The notes: generated by a model not told the origin, from the letters alone. Numbered from the stretch's first letter, positions 34,432 to 43,356 are shown. The stretch is DNA of 64,000 nt from JBJMLO01 sp045805265 (GCA_045805265.1 JBJMLO010000018.1:1-64000), one strand, 5' to 3'. Numbers and translations are program-made.

Positions 34432-34445
34432 TAACCAGTCGGTAA
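34432..34445 (-). promoter_or_regulatory. Imperfect dyad upstream of the ArsR gene
   Basis: TAACC-AGTC-GGTAA lies 18 bases upstream of the start codon in a locally AT-rich patch (ATTTAAC, TTTACC). Four of five arm positions pair. A position over the promoter and the usual autorepression of this class make it a candidate operator. Confidence 0.4.
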
Positions 34446-34512
34446 AGTACACGGACTGTCGGACTTCTGTCAAACGGAGGTCCTGCCGGCAGCCGGCCTC
34501 GGCTGGATTCCC

Positions 34513-36942
34513 TCACTCGCTCCTGAGGACCGGTCCCGCCTTGAGGCGCGAGGCGATCCGCCCCGGGACCACCGCGAGGAGGTTGGCCACCAGGATCGTG
34601 GCGGGCACGGCCAGGAGCACCGCGACGAACGGGACGACCGGGGAGGGGACGACGCCCAGCCGGTCGGAGTAGAACATCCACGCCCATCGTCCGGCGAAGA
34701 CGCCGAGCGGTATCCCCACGAGCAGCGCGACCACGGCCAGGGCCGTGGCCTGCCAGGCCACCGTCGACGAGACCTGGCGGCGGCTGAACCCCAGTGTCTT
34801 CAGGATCGCGAGGTCGAGTCGGCGGCGCCGGATCGACGTGATCAGCGTGTGGCCGAGCGTCGCCGCCGCCATCAGCGCGACGATCGCCGCCAGCGCCATG
34901 GGCGCGCCGCCGGCGCCCCCCAGCGTGTGGATCTGCTGGGATTCCTGGTGGGGCACCACGAACACCGTCCCGACCCGTCGGTTCACCTCGGTGACGAACG
35001 ATCGCTGACGGACCCCCGGCGCGAGCCGGACGAACACGGCGTAGTTGGCCGGCGGCCCCTTGACCAGACGGTCGTAGCCCGCCACCGACAGCCCCGCGCC
35101 CTGTCCCGGGCGGGCGGTGGTGAAGAACAGCGGCGGCGTGACCAGGCGCCCCACCACCCTCAAGCGCGCCGACGCCCCACTGGCGGCGACCTGCACCGAA
35201 TCGCCGAGCCCCACCCCGATCCGCTCCATGGTCTCCCGCCCCAGCATGATCTCGCCGACGCCCGGCAGGCGGCCATCGACCACCGACGGGCCCACGTCGC
35301 CCTTGCGGGACTCCATGGCGATGGTCAGGACGCCGACTCCCCCGACCCGCATGTTCCCGACGGTCCCGATGGCGTAGCCCTGGACCTGGGGGCTGCGGTC
35401 CAGGTATCCGTCGAGCTTCGCGGAGGCCGCGGCCACGTGCGGCGTTCGGATGGGAAATGCCATGAAGTTCCAGTTCCAGCCCGACAGGCCCGGCGTGGAC
35501 ACGAGGTGGTTCAGGCTCGACCCGAAGACGAGCGAGGCGGCGAGGGCCACCAGGCTGAGCGTTGCACCGAACATGGCGGCCCGCACCGGCACCGCCGTGC
35601 GGCCGCGACCCGGTTCCAGCGCCATCCGGACCCCCGCGGTGGCGCTCGGCGGCAGCGCGGTCCGGGAGAGCAGCCCGGCCACGGCGGAGGGTCGGTCGGC
35701 GCCCCTGAGCTCCACCGTGCCGAGCGCGGTGCCCGCCGTCCGCGATGCGCGCCATGCCGGGATGGCGGACACGAGCACGACGACGAGGAGGGTCGCGAGC
35801 GCGCCGATCCCGATCACCATTCCGTCGAAGGCGAAGCCCGGATGGGGCTCGGCGATCCGGGCCAGGCCGGTCGGGAGCAGCGGCGACAGCGCGAAGCCGG
35901 CCGCGACGGCGATCCCCGCCGCGAGCACGCCGATCACCGCGGCGCGAACCATCCCCACCGCCATCAGCTGGCGGGGCGACATCCCGAGCGAGCGGAGCGT
36001 CGGGTACTCGACGGACTCGAGGAACGTCTGGCGGGACAGCGACTGGGTGAAGACGGCGATGCCGGCCAGGGCCACCAGCGCCGCCAGGACCCACAGCGCG
36101 ACCGCCTGCACCCGGGTGGCCTGCTGGACCCCAACGGTCTGCTGGAACTGGTTGAACGGGAGGTGGATGAAGGCGCGGGGGGGAAGGCCCTCCCGCAGCC
36201 GCTGCAGCTCGTCGACGAACGCCTGTTGGTCCGCGAGGCCATGGCGAAGGACGATGGCCGCGCTCCGATCCCGGTCGTCGATGTACTCGGGATGGGCGCG
36301 GGAGAAGGCGGGGGGCAGGACGACCGCCGGGAGGTACCCGCCGGCCAGGGGGGCGAAGAATCCGGGCGCGGCCCCGATGCCGACGACCCGCAGGCGAACC
36401 GGCGTGGGCGGCGTCGAGCCGCGGCCGCCGGGAGCGTCGGTCAGGACGCCCCCGGGGACGAGGCTGATCATCTCGCCGACGTGGAGGTCGAGGTTGTCGG
36501 CTACGGAGAAGCTCGGGACGATCTCCTCCGGCGCGTTCGGGTCCCACATGCGCCCCTGGAGGATCTTGATGCCGTTGATCGTGTTCCCGAACCGGCCGTC
36601 CATGCTGACGATGGGAAAGACGTCCCCGGGCCCCTTCCGCCCGGGGACCTCCAGGTGGCCCTGGGCGATCTCCACGTTCCCGTAGGCCGACACCTGGGGA
36701 AGGTGCTCCACCCGGCGCATGATCGACCTCGAGGTCGCAGGGTCCTTCGAGATCACGTCCACGGCCTGGGAGAGGGCGTGCTCCGCGACCAGCAGACGAG
36801 GATAGGCGGTGACCGTTCGCCGGGCCCCGGCGGCCGCGGCGATGACCACGCCCCCGATCACCCCGACGATGATCGCCAGCGCGAGGACCGCGGCCAGGTG
36901 CGACCGCACCTCGGCCCGCGCCCGCATCCACACGCAACCCAT
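34513..36942 (-). CDS. ABC transporter permease, FtsX/MacB-like, two-domain
   Basis: 809 residues. N-terminal membrane helix (about 14-40, LAAVLALAIIVGVIGGVV), a large extracytoplasmic domain, a first FtsX block (about 270-390, ALWVLAALVALAGIAVFTQSL), then a second periplasmic-like domain and the final three helices with the family phrases IRRRRLDLAILKTLGFSRRQV and GRIASRLKAGPVLRSE. The duplicated layout is that of the long permeases of lipoprotein or antimicrobial-peptide exporters. No ATPase gene lies next to it on either side, so it is an orphan permease or uses a distant ATPase. Confidence 0.88.
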   Translation of the reverse strand: MGCVWMRARAEVRSHLAAVLALAIIVGVIGGVVIAAAAGARRTVTAYPRLLVAEHALSQAVDVISKDPATSRSIMRRVEHLPQVSAYGNVEIAQGHLEVPGRKGPGDVFPIVSMDGRFGNTINGIKILQGRMWDPNAPEEIVPSFSVADNLDLHVGEMISLVPGGVLTDAPGGRGSTPPTPVRLRVVGIGAAPGFFAPLAGGYLPAVVLPPAFSRAHPEYIDDRDRSAAIVLRHGLADQQAFVDELQRLREGLPPRAFIHLPFNQFQQTVGVQQATRVQAVALWVLAALVALAGIAVFTQSLSRQTFLESVEYPTLRSLGMSPRQLMAVGMVRAAVIGVLAAGIAVAAGFALSPLLPTGLARIAEPHPGFAFDGMVIGIGALATLLVVVLVSAIPAWRASRTAGTALGTVELRGADRPSAVAGLLSRTALPPSATAGVRMALEPGRGRTAVPVRAAMFGATLSLVALAASLVFGSSLNHLVSTPGLSGWNWNFMAFPIRTPHVAAASAKLDGYLDRSPQVQGYAIGTVGNMRVGGVGVLTIAMESRKGDVGPSVVDGRLPGVGEIMLGRETMERIGVGLGDSVQVAASGASARLRVVGRLVTPPLFFTTARPGQGAGLSVAGYDRLVKGPPANYAVFVRLAPGVRQRSFVTEVNRRVGTVFVVPHQESQQIHTLGGAGGAPMALAAIVALMAAATLGHTLITSIRRRRLDLAILKTLGFSRRQVSSTVAWQATALAVVALLVGIPLGVFAGRWAWMFYSDRLGVVPSPVVPFVAVLLAVPATILVANLLAVVPGRIASRLKAGPVLRSE

Positions 36943-37118
36943 CGCGCTCAGCCCTCAACCCCGGGAGGCCCAAACCCGCCCATTCCGTGCCGAGGCCGCT
37001 TCTCGACCATTCCCGGGATTGTCCCGCGCCACCCCGGGAAGCGAAAGGATGCCACCACGGCGACCCGGGTGGTGCCGCCTTCCCCGAAGACGCAGCACCG
37101 AAGCCCCGGGGAACCGGT

Positions 37119-37135
37119 ACATGCACATCGCATGT
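37119..37135 (+). promoter_or_regulatory. Inverted repeat upstream of the toxin-antitoxin genes
   Basis: ACATGC-ACATC-GCATGT, perfect six-base arms around five bases, 20 bases before a TACGAT -10 (37155-37160) that is itself seven bases from the antitoxin ATG. Placement fits an autoregulatory VapB/FitA operator. Confidence 0.5.
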
Positions 37136-37167
37136 CGTTCATGTGACTTGGGTGTACGATGTTGTCC

Positions 37168-37398
37168 ATGAGTCGATCCATCCAGATCCGGAACGTGCCG
37201 GAACCGATCCACCGGATACTTCGCGCCCGGGCCGCCGCGGCCGGACTCTCCCTATCGGAGTACCTCCTTGCCGAAGTCACTCGCGTGGCCGAGCGCCCGC
37301 CGGTCGCCGACGTTCTTGCCCGCGCTTCGGATCGATCGGGGGGGACATCCGCCTCCAGGATCGTCGCCTCGGTACGCTCGGGCCGCGACCGAACGTGA
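37168..37398 (+). CDS. FitA/VapB-like ribbon-helix-helix antitoxin
   Basis: 76 residues from the ATG that fits the leaderless -10; an ATG three codons upstream overlaps that -10 and is less likely. SRSIQIRNVPEPIHRILRARAAAAGLSLSEYLLAEV is a typical RHH_FitA DNA-binding segment; the C-terminal half is the toxin-binding tail. The stop overlaps the toxin GTG (GTGA). It should neutralise the PIN toxin and repress the operon. Confidence 0.85.
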   Translation: MSRSIQIRNVPEPIHRILRARAAAAGLSLSEYLLAEVTRVAERPPVADVLARASDRSGGTSASRIVASVRSGRDRT

Positions 37399-37793
37399 TC
37401 GTCGTCGACACCTCGGCCGTCCTGGCCGCCCTGGCCGGACGTCCGACTCCAGTTGGCCTTCGCGACCGACTGGCGCGGGATGGCGACCTTCACGCCCCTC
37501 ATCTGATCGACGTGGAGGTGGTCCACGCGCTCCGGAGATTGGTGAGGACTCGACACGTGACCGAAGACCGAGCTGTCGACATCAAAAGCGATTTCACGGA
37601 TCTCGCCGTCGTTCGGTATCCGCATCAGCCACTTGTCGATCGGATGTGGCAGTTGCGGAACAACCTGTCCGCATACGACGCCACCTTCGTCGCGCTCTCA
37701 GAGGTCCTGGGCGTTCCGCTCGTGACCTGCGACGGCCGATTGGCGGCCTCCACGGGGCATCAGGCTGAGATCGAGCTCTTCCTTCCGTCTTGA
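37395..37793 (+). CDS. PIN-domain toxin, VapC-like
   Basis: 132 residues. PIN domain with the four acidic positions: Asp5 in IVVDTSAV, Glu in IDVEVVHALRRL, Asp in SAYDATFVALSE and Asp in VTCDGRL. The length and the LRRL, LSAYDA and LGVPLVTCD wording match VapC toxins, which are Mg-dependent ribonucleases cutting tRNA or rRNA. Translationally coupled to the antitoxin upstream. Confidence 0.88.
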   Translation: MIVVDTSAVLAALAGRPTPVGLRDRLARDGDLHAPHLIDVEVVHALRRLVRTRHVTEDRAVDIKSDFTDLAVVRYPHQPLVDRMWQLRNNLSAYDATFVALSEVLGVPLVTCDGRLAASTGHQAEIELFLPS

Positions 37794-37891
37794 CCGACTG
37801 CCCCGATCGTGACGAGACGAGACCTCAGGCACTCGCCGCGAAGTCCCAGGTCAGCTCTCTGAGCATGAAGCGCAGGTCAAAGCATGAACCT

Positions 37892-38242
37892 TGGTGGAGG
37901 TGAGGGGAGTCGAACCCCTGTCCTCGAGCGACCACTCGGGTCTTCTACGGGCGTAGTCCGCGGTGTGTTCTCGCCTCCGGGATCCCGCGGACGGATCTCC
38001 CTTCGGCCAGCCCGGGTGCGGTGTCCGGCGGCGGACCCCGGGCGGATCCACCTCCGTGAGCCTGCTTGGTGACGCCCCGATCCCGGCCGCAGGCGGTCCG
38101 GGGAGGACGGCTACCTAATTAGGCAGCGAGCGCGAACTCAGAGTTGGCGCTTGTGTTGGTTCCGGCTTTTAACGAGGCATCCGGAGACCTCGGCCCGCTT
38201 CCCCCGGGCGGTTGACACCCGAGTCGAAGCCATTTCACCCCC
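37892..38242 (-). ncRNA. ssrA: Transfer-messenger RNA (tmRNA, SsrA)
   Basis: The 3' end has the T-arm GGGGTTCGACTCCCC, an acceptor strand CACCTCC and an encoded CCA; the 5' end GGGGGTG pairs with CACCTCC over seven positions, followed by GAAATGGCTTCGAC. The resume codon GCC opens a tag reading frame at 38119-38148 (minus strand) encoding ANSEFALAA and a TAA stop, ending in the conserved ALAA proteolysis signal. Spacing from AAAAGCCG to the resume codon is two bases longer than in E. coli. Its partner gene smpB lies about 1 kb away. Rescues stalled ribosomes by trans-translation. Confidence 0.95.
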
Positions 38243-38261
38243 GCTATGTAGTTGTGCACCC

Positions 38262-38267
38262 AGTATA
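38262..38267 (-). promoter_or_regulatory. Candidate -10 of the tmRNA gene
   Basis: TATACT read on the minus strand, 19 bases before the mature 5' end, leaving a short leader for RNase P to remove. No good -35 is visible. Confidence 0.45.
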
Positions 38268-38325
38268 CGAATCGGGGCCTCCCCCGGCCGGCGATGGGCC
38301 CCGCCGTCGCGAGATGGGCGTCGAG

Positions 38326-38739
38326 CTACACGACGTCCGACTGGTCGATGTACCGGTCCAGGACGGCTTGGTCCTCCGCCCACAGTCGGATGTGTCGGAC
38401 CCGGCCGTCGGAGGCGAACTCCATCACCTGGAACATCCGGGCGAATCCCCGCTTCACCCCCAGGTGGCGAAGATCGATGCGGAACGACAGCAGGACGCCC
38501 TCCTCCTCCGACACCGAGTCGATGGCGAGCGTCGCGGGATCGACCCAGTTCAGGGCACGGGCGATCAGGGCGATGACCTGCCCCGATCCCCGGTACACGC
38601 CGGACAGCCGGCTCTGCCCGGCGACCTCGAGGACGACGTCGGTGGTGAAGGCTCCCTGGAGGACGTCCAATCGACCTTGGCGAAAGGACTCGCCGAGCTG
38701 GAGCACCATCCCGGCCATGGCGGCCCTGGTTGCTTCCAC
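38326..38739 (-). CDS. NTF2-like (SnoaL-type) protein
   Basis: 137 residues from a GTG after GGGGGAG. Cone-fold pattern: long N-terminal helices (LGESFRQGRLDVLQGAFT), SGVYRGSGQVIALIARAL, then strands with LLSFRIDLRHLG, FQVMEFASDGRVRHIRLW. NTF2-superfamily membership is reasonably clear, but function and ligand are unknown. It lies just upstream of tmRNA on the same strand; read-through into tmRNA is possible. Confidence 0.72.
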   Translation of the reverse strand: MEATRAAMAGMVLQLGESFRQGRLDVLQGAFTTDVVLEVAGQSRLSGVYRGSGQVIALIARALNWVDPATLAIDSVSEEEGVLLSFRIDLRHLGVKRGFARMFQVMEFASDGRVRHIRLWAEDQAVLDRYIDQSDVV

Positions 38740-38943
38740 CGTCTCCCCCGCTCGTCGCTCGGATTGCTCCCAAGGATACGAGCAGCGCGGGCCGGCCGCA
38801 GGCGACCGGCGTGGCCACGTTCCCCGACATGGATCGCGCCCACCCCGAGCGCGTCGATCGCAACGAGCTTGCCGGGCTTCGTCACCTCGATCACGACGGT
38901 CCGGGCGCCGGCCGCGGGCGAGGTGCTCGCCCGCGAGCCGGCC

Positions 38944-39204
38944 TTAAGCCGACCGCTTGGCTTCCTTCTCGGAGACCACCGGCTCGATGATCAGGTGCCG
39001 GGCGTCCTCGATCTCCACCGATTCCGGGATGACCCGGAGCAGGGCGTCGATCAGCGCCGCCCACTCCGAGACGCTCATCGTCAGCGTCCCCGCATGCACG
39101 AAGTGATCGTTGCTCCCCGCGCCGACGTTCGCCGTGATCTGCGGCTCGTGCTTGCGCTCGCTCTCGTACTTGCCGATGACCGTGAAGTGGAAGCGCGGGC
39201 TCAT
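38944..39204 (-). CDS. Uncharacterised small protein, 86 residues
   Basis: ATG after AAAGGAAGG. Sequence MSPRFHFTVIGKYESERKHEPQ, then HFVHAGTLTMSVSEWAALIDALLRV, ending in a charged tail. No membrane segment, no Cys pair. I do not recognise a family; the amphipathic pattern suggests a small alpha/beta protein. It sits 75 bases after smpB on the same strand. Confidence 0.7.
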   Translation of the reverse strand: MSPRFHFTVIGKYESERKHEPQITANVGAGSNDHFVHAGTLTMSVSEWAALIDALLRVIPESVEIEDARHLIIEPVVSEKEAKRSA

Positions 39205-39279
39205 GGGCCTTCCTTTCCCCCTCGTGGGCTCCCGGAGGTTGCTCTGGTCACGCCTACCCGGACCGGCGCGCGGTGAAAC

Positions 39280-39768
39280 TCACGCCTGCCGGCGGTGGGA
39301 GGTCGCCCGCTCCATCTCCCGGCGGGCCTCGCGCTCGATGACCGCCTGGCGCTTCTCGAAGCGCTGCTTCCCCCGCCCCACCCCGAGCCGGACCTTCGCC
39401 AGCCCGTGCACGAAGTAGACCTGCATCGGAACGAGCGTGAGCCCCTTCTCCGCGGTCACTCCGGCCAGCCGGTCGATCTCCCTGCGATGCAGCAGCAGCT
39501 TCCGGCGCCGCCGGGGGTCGTAGCCGCGCTTCTCGCCCTGCTCGTAGGGCGCGACGTGCATGTTCTCCAGCCAGACCTCGGATCCCTCGATCCGGGCATA
39601 CGCCTCGGACAGCGAGACGTGGCCCCCCCGGAGCGACTTCACCTCCGAGCCGGAGAGCACGATCCCGGCCTCGAAGGTCTCGGAGATCTCGTAGTCGAAC
39701 CGAGCCCGCCGGTTGGTGGCGACGACGCGCCGCTCGTCGCGACCGTCCGAGCCCTTCTGCCCGGCCAC
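39280..39768 (-). CDS. smpB: SsrA-binding protein SmpB
   Basis: 162 residues from a GTG. OB-fold body: VVATNRRARFDYEISETFEAGIVL, GSEVKSLRGGHVSLSEAYARI, EVWLENMHVAPYEQG, then RKLLLHRREIDRLAG and the basic helical tail LGVGRGKQRFEKRQAVIERE. All conserved SmpB landmarks are present. It binds tmRNA and brings it to stalled ribosomes. It follows ftsX after 13 bases in the actinobacterial order ftsE-ftsX-smpB. Confidence 0.97.
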   Translation of the reverse strand: MAGQKGSDGRDERRVVATNRRARFDYEISETFEAGIVLSGSEVKSLRGGHVSLSEAYARIEGSEVWLENMHVAPYEQGEKRGYDPRRRRKLLLHRREIDRLAGVTAEKGLTLVPMQVYFVHGLAKVRLGVGRGKQRFEKRQAVIEREARREMERATSHRRQA

Positions 39769-39781
39769 CAGCGGGCCGGAC

Positions 39782-40663
39782 CTAGACCTCGAGGAACCGG
39801 CGCATGGCCACGAAGCTGGCCACGAAGGCGACCGCGACGCCGACGATCACGAGCACGGGAACCAGCGCGATGACATCCGACCGCCCCACGAGGGGCAGGA
39901 AGGCGATGTCGTGGTGGATCGACTGGAAGAACCACCGCTGCAGGATCAGCAGCAGGACGATGGCCAGCGCCGCCCCGATCAGCCCGGCCACCATGCCCTC
40001 GACCAGGAACGGGACCCGGATGAACCAGTTCGTCGCGCCGACCAGGCGCATGATCCCGATCTCCTTGCGGCGGGCGAACACGGCCATCCGCACGGTGTTC
40101 CCGATGAGGGCGACGGCGGCCACGAGCATGACGATCGCGGCGAGGTAGGCCCCGAACTTGAGGACCTTGGAGATCGCGAACAGCCGGTCGAGCACCTGGC
40201 GCTGGTCGACCACCGCCTCGACCCCGGGCGCGCCCTGGAGCAGGGCCTGGATGGTGCCGATCTGGCTCTCGGGGTTCTTGAGCTTTACGCGGAACGACGC
40301 GGGCAGCGCGTCGGGGGCGACGTTCTTCACCAGGTCCGGCTCGTTCTTGAACAGCTCCTTGAACCGCGTGTAGGCGTCCGGCTTCGACTCGTACCTCAGC
40401 TTGGCGACCTCCGGCATGTTCTGGAGCTGGCTCTGCAGGCGTGTGCGGTCGGACGGGCTGATGTCGTCGGTCAGGTAGACGGCGATCTCGACCTTCTCGG
40501 TCTGCTGCTCGACCACCAGGTTGATCTGGCGGCCGATGAGCTGCGCGCCCCCGAACAGGAACAGCGAGATGAACACCGTGGCCACCGCCGCGAACGCGAC
40601 CAGGCCGTTGCGCTGGAGGCCGGAGGTCGTCTCCCGGAAGTAGTAGCTGAACCTACGCGCCAT
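39782..40663 (-). CDS. ftsX: Cell division protein FtsX
   Basis: 293 residues. Cytoplasmic N-terminus (FSYYFRETTSGLQRN), membrane helix (about 20-42), extracellular domain with TEKVEIAVYLTDDISPSDRTR and RTRLQSQLQNMPEVAKLRYESK, then three helices (about 165-290) including KEIGIMRLVGATNWFIRVPF. It partners the ATPase FtsE, whose gene overlaps the ftsX start by 11 bases, and activates peptidoglycan hydrolases at the septum. Confidence 0.96.
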   Translation of the reverse strand: MARRFSYYFRETTSGLQRNGLVAFAAVATVFISLFLFGGAQLIGRQINLVVEQQTEKVEIAVYLTDDISPSDRTRLQSQLQNMPEVAKLRYESKPDAYTRFKELFKNEPDLVKNVAPDALPASFRVKLKNPESQIGTIQALLQGAPGVEAVVDQRQVLDRLFAISKVLKFGAYLAAIVMLVAAVALIGNTVRMAVFARRKEIGIMRLVGATNWFIRVPFLVEGMVAGLIGAALAIVLLLILQRWFFQSIHHDIAFLPLVGRSDVIALVPVLVIVGVAVAFVASFVAMRRFLEV

Positions 40664-41339
40664 ATCCGTACACCCCTCGTGACTGGTCCCGGACCACCTT
40701 GCCGGTGTCGAGCTCGATGACTCGCCGGCGCATGGCGTCGACGATCGCGTTGTCGTGCGTCGCCATGATCACGGTCGTCCCGATGCGGTTGATCCGGTCG
40801 AGCAGCTTCATGATCTCCACCGACGTCGCCGGGTCGAGGTTCCCGGTCGGCTCGTCGGCCAGCAGGATCAGCGGCCGGTTGACGAACGCGCGGGCCACGC
40901 TGACCCGCTGCTGCTCACCGCCCGACAGCTCGTCCGGGTAGTTGTTGAGCTTGTCCCCCAGCCCGACCAGCTCGATGATCTCGGGAACCCGCTGGTCGAT
41001 GACGTGCTTCGGCTTGCCGATCACCTCGAGCGCGAAGGCCACGTTCTGGAACACCGTCTTGTTCGGCAGCAGCTTGAAGTCCTGGAACACGGTCCCGATG
41101 TTCCTGCGGAGCTCGGGGACCTTCCACCGCGAGAGCTTCGTCACGTTCTTCCCGGCGACCCACACCGAGCCCTGGGAGGGCTCCTCCTCCTTGAGCAGGG
41201 TCCGGATGAAGGTGGACTTGCCCGAGCCGGAGGGGCCGACGATGAACACGAACTCGCCCTTCGTGATCTCCAGGCTGACGTCGGAGAGCGCGACGACCGA
41301 ATCCTTGTAAAGCTTGGTGACGTGCTCGAACTTGATCAT
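40653..41339 (-). CDS. ftsE: Cell division ATP-binding protein FtsE
   Basis: 228 residues. I start at the ATG giving MIKFEHVTKLYKD, the usual FtsE N-terminus, although no ribosome site is visible; a TTG 14 codons upstream is the alternative. ABC ATPase motifs: Walker A GPSGSGKST, signature LSGGEQQR, Walker B LILLADEPTGNLD, H-loop ATHDN. A TACACT -10 lies about 33 bases upstream (41372-41377). Works with FtsX. Confidence 0.96.
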   Translation of the reverse strand: MIKFEHVTKLYKDSVVALSDVSLEITKGEFVFIVGPSGSGKSTFIRTLLKEEEPSQGSVWVAGKNVTKLSRWKVPELRRNIGTVFQDFKLLPNKTVFQNVAFALEVIGKPKHVIDQRVPEIIELVGLGDKLNNYPDELSGGEQQRVSVARAFVNRPLILLADEPTGNLDPATSVEIMKLLDRINRIGTTVIMATHDNAIVDAMRRRVIELDTGKVVRDQSRGVYGYGA

Positions 41340-41510
41340 GATCGAGTGGGGGAAGGCTGGGGAGCGCGGCGAGTGTAGCAAAGGCCCTCGAACAACGGAA
41401 ACACCCGGGCCCGTTCGACGCGATGGGGCCGCACAGGAAACTCCCAGGTCAACGGGCTATTCCGCCGGCTTCGATCGACCGCCGGGTCGTGGGCCTCCCC
41501 CGCCGGGGCG

Positions 41511-41528
41511 GGGCCCGGACCCGGGCCC
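41511..41528 (-). terminator. Hairpin after the transketolase genes
   Basis: GGGCCCG and CGGGCCC form a seven-base stem around a four-base loop, two bases past the stop of the transketolase C subunit. No T-run. Confidence 0.5.
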
Positions 41529-41530
41529 GA

Positions 41531-42460
41531 TCAACCTCGGGCGAGCGTCCTCGCTGCCTCCGCGACGTGCTTCGCGGAGATGCCGTACGCGTCGTACAGC
41601 TCCGCCGCCGAGCCGGACTGGCCGTAGTCGCGGCACCCCAGCACCGTGAGCCGCGCGCCGGACCCGGCCTGGGCCAGCGCCTCGGCCACGGCGGACCCCA
41701 GGCCACCGACCACATTGTGGTCCTCGACGCTCACGGCCTTGCCGCCGCAGTGCTCGGCCTCGCGCACGATGCCCTCGGCGTCGAGCGGCGCCAGGGTGTG
41801 GACGTTCACCACGCAGGCCTCGATGCCGTCCTTCGCCAGCTCCTCGGCGGCCTGCAGCGCCTCCTGGACCGTCGCCCCGCTCGCGAACAGGCACACGTCC
41901 GACCCGTCGCGGAGCTTCGACACCTTCGCGAACTCGAACCGGTAGCCGTCCCGGTTGACGTCGTCGAGCTTCTGGCGGGTCAGCCGGAGGTAGGCCGGCC
42001 CCACGTGCTCGTTGGCCAGGTATTCGACGGCGGCGGTCGTCTCGGCCTCGTCGCACGGCTGGATCACCGCCATGTTCGGCAGCGCTCGCATGGCCGCGAC
42101 GTCCTCCAACGCCATCTGCGAGGCGCCGTCGTCGCCGATGCCGATGCCGGCGTGGGTCCCGGCCAGGCGCACGTTCGCCTCGTTGTAGCCGACGGACATG
42201 CGGATGGTCTCGAGGCGGCCCGCCAGGAAGCACGCGAACGACGACGCCCAGGCGACCTTGCCGGAGAGCGCGAGCCCCGCGGCCACGCCGACCATGTTCG
42301 ACTCGGCGATGCCGCACTCGACGAACCGGTCGGGGTACTCCTCCTTGAACAGGAACGTCATGTTCGACTTCATCAGGTCGCCGTCGAGGACGACGTGCCT
42401 GGGGTCGGCGCCGACCTTCACCAGGGCCTCGCCGAATGCCTCGCGTGTGGCCTTGGCCAT
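41531..42460 (-). CDS. Transketolase, C-terminal subunit
   Basis: 309 residues. Pyrimidine-binding domain (MAKATREAFGEALVKVGAD, FVECGIAESNMVGVAAGLAL, GAGIGDDG-like HAGIGIGDDGASQMALEDVA) followed by the transketolase C-terminal domain (VQEALQAAEELAKDGIEACVVNVHTLAPLD). The catalytic Glu of ECGIAESN that activates thiamine diphosphate is present. Its start overlaps the stop of the N-terminal subunit by one base (TGATG), so the enzyme is a split, co-translated transketolase of the archaeal/actinobacterial type, moving two-carbon ketol units in the pentose phosphate pathway. Confidence 0.93.
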   Translation of the reverse strand: MAKATREAFGEALVKVGADPRHVVLDGDLMKSNMTFLFKEEYPDRFVECGIAESNMVGVAAGLALSGKVAWASSFACFLAGRLETIRMSVGYNEANVRLAGTHAGIGIGDDGASQMALEDVAAMRALPNMAVIQPCDEAETTAAVEYLANEHVGPAYLRLTRQKLDDVNRDGYRFEFAKVSKLRDGSDVCLFASGATVQEALQAAEELAKDGIEACVVNVHTLAPLDAEGIVREAEHCGGKAVSVEDHNVVGGLGSAVAEALAQAGSGARLTVLGCRDYGQSGSAAELYDAYGISAKHVAEAARTLARG

Positions 42461-43356
42461 CACTTGCTCCCTTCCAGCGCCTCGTACCTTCTTCGGGACT
42501 CCTCCGCGTCGATCTCGCCCTTCAGCTCGGCGATCGCGATCTCCGCCTGCTCGTCGGAGGGGGCCTTGCCGTGCCAGCTGGCGTTCAGCTCCATCCACGA
42601 CACGCCCTTGCCCTTGATGGTGTGCGCGACGATAACGGTGCCGCGGTCGCCCGTGCGCTCCGCGCCGTCGAGGGCGTCGAGGATCTGGGGGATGTCGTGC
42701 CCGTCGATCTCCCGGACGTTCCAGCCGAAGTCGCGCCACTTCGCGGCCACGGGGTCGATATCCAGGATGTTCACGACCTTGTCCGACTGCTGGACCTGGT
42801 TCTGGTCGAGGATCACGCACAGGTTCGACAGCCCGTGCCGTCCCCCGAGCATGGCCGCCTCCCACAGCTGGCCGGCCTGTGACTCGCCGTCGCCGATCAT
42901 GCAGTACACGCGCCAGGGCTGGCCGTCGAGCTGCCCGGCGATGGCCATGCCGACGGCCATCGACAGGCCCTGTCCCAGTGAACCGGTTGCCGCCTCGATG
43001 CCGGGGCACCGGATGCGGTCCGGATGCCCCTGCAGCGGCGAGCCGAGCTTCCGCAGCGTCCACAGCTGTTGCTCGTCGAAGAACCCGCGCTTCGCCAGGG
43101 CCGCGTAGACGATCGGGATGCAATGGCCCTTGGACAGGACGAACCGGTCTCGGTCGGGCCAGTCGGGCTGGTCGGGCTTCAGACGGAGCTTGTGGAAGTA
43201 CAGCGCGGCGACCATGTCGGCGGCGCTGAGTGTCCCGCCGGGATGACCGGATCCGGCCTTCGTCAGCATCTCGATGTCGGTGACGCGGAGGTCCCTGGCG
43301 ATCTCCCGGAGCCGCTCGACGAGTGCCTCGTCCTTCACCTGCGTGGCGGTGTCCAT
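42460..43356 (-). CDS. Transketolase, N-terminal (ThDP-binding) subunit
   Basis: 298 residues; ATG eight bases after AAGGAG. The longer upstream frame is rejected. GSGHPGGTLSAADMVAALYF, FVLSKGHCIPIVYAALAKRG, HPDRIRCPGIEAATGSLGQGLS and the GDGESQAGQLWEAAMLGG...N diphosphate-binding motif all match the N-terminal half of transketolase. Together with the following gene it reconstitutes a complete enzyme. Confidence 0.93.
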   Translation of the reverse strand: MDTATQVKDEALVERLREIARDLRVTDIEMLTKAGSGHPGGTLSAADMVAALYFHKLRLKPDQPDWPDRDRFVLSKGHCIPIVYAALAKRGFFDEQQLWTLRKLGSPLQGHPDRIRCPGIEAATGSLGQGLSMAVGMAIAGQLDGQPWRVYCMIGDGESQAGQLWEAAMLGGRHGLSNLCVILDQNQVQQSDKVVNILDIDPVAAKWRDFGWNVREIDGHDIPQILDALDGAERTGDRGTVIVAHTIKGKGVSWMELNASWHGKAPSDEQAEIAIAELKGEIDAEESRRRYEALEGSK

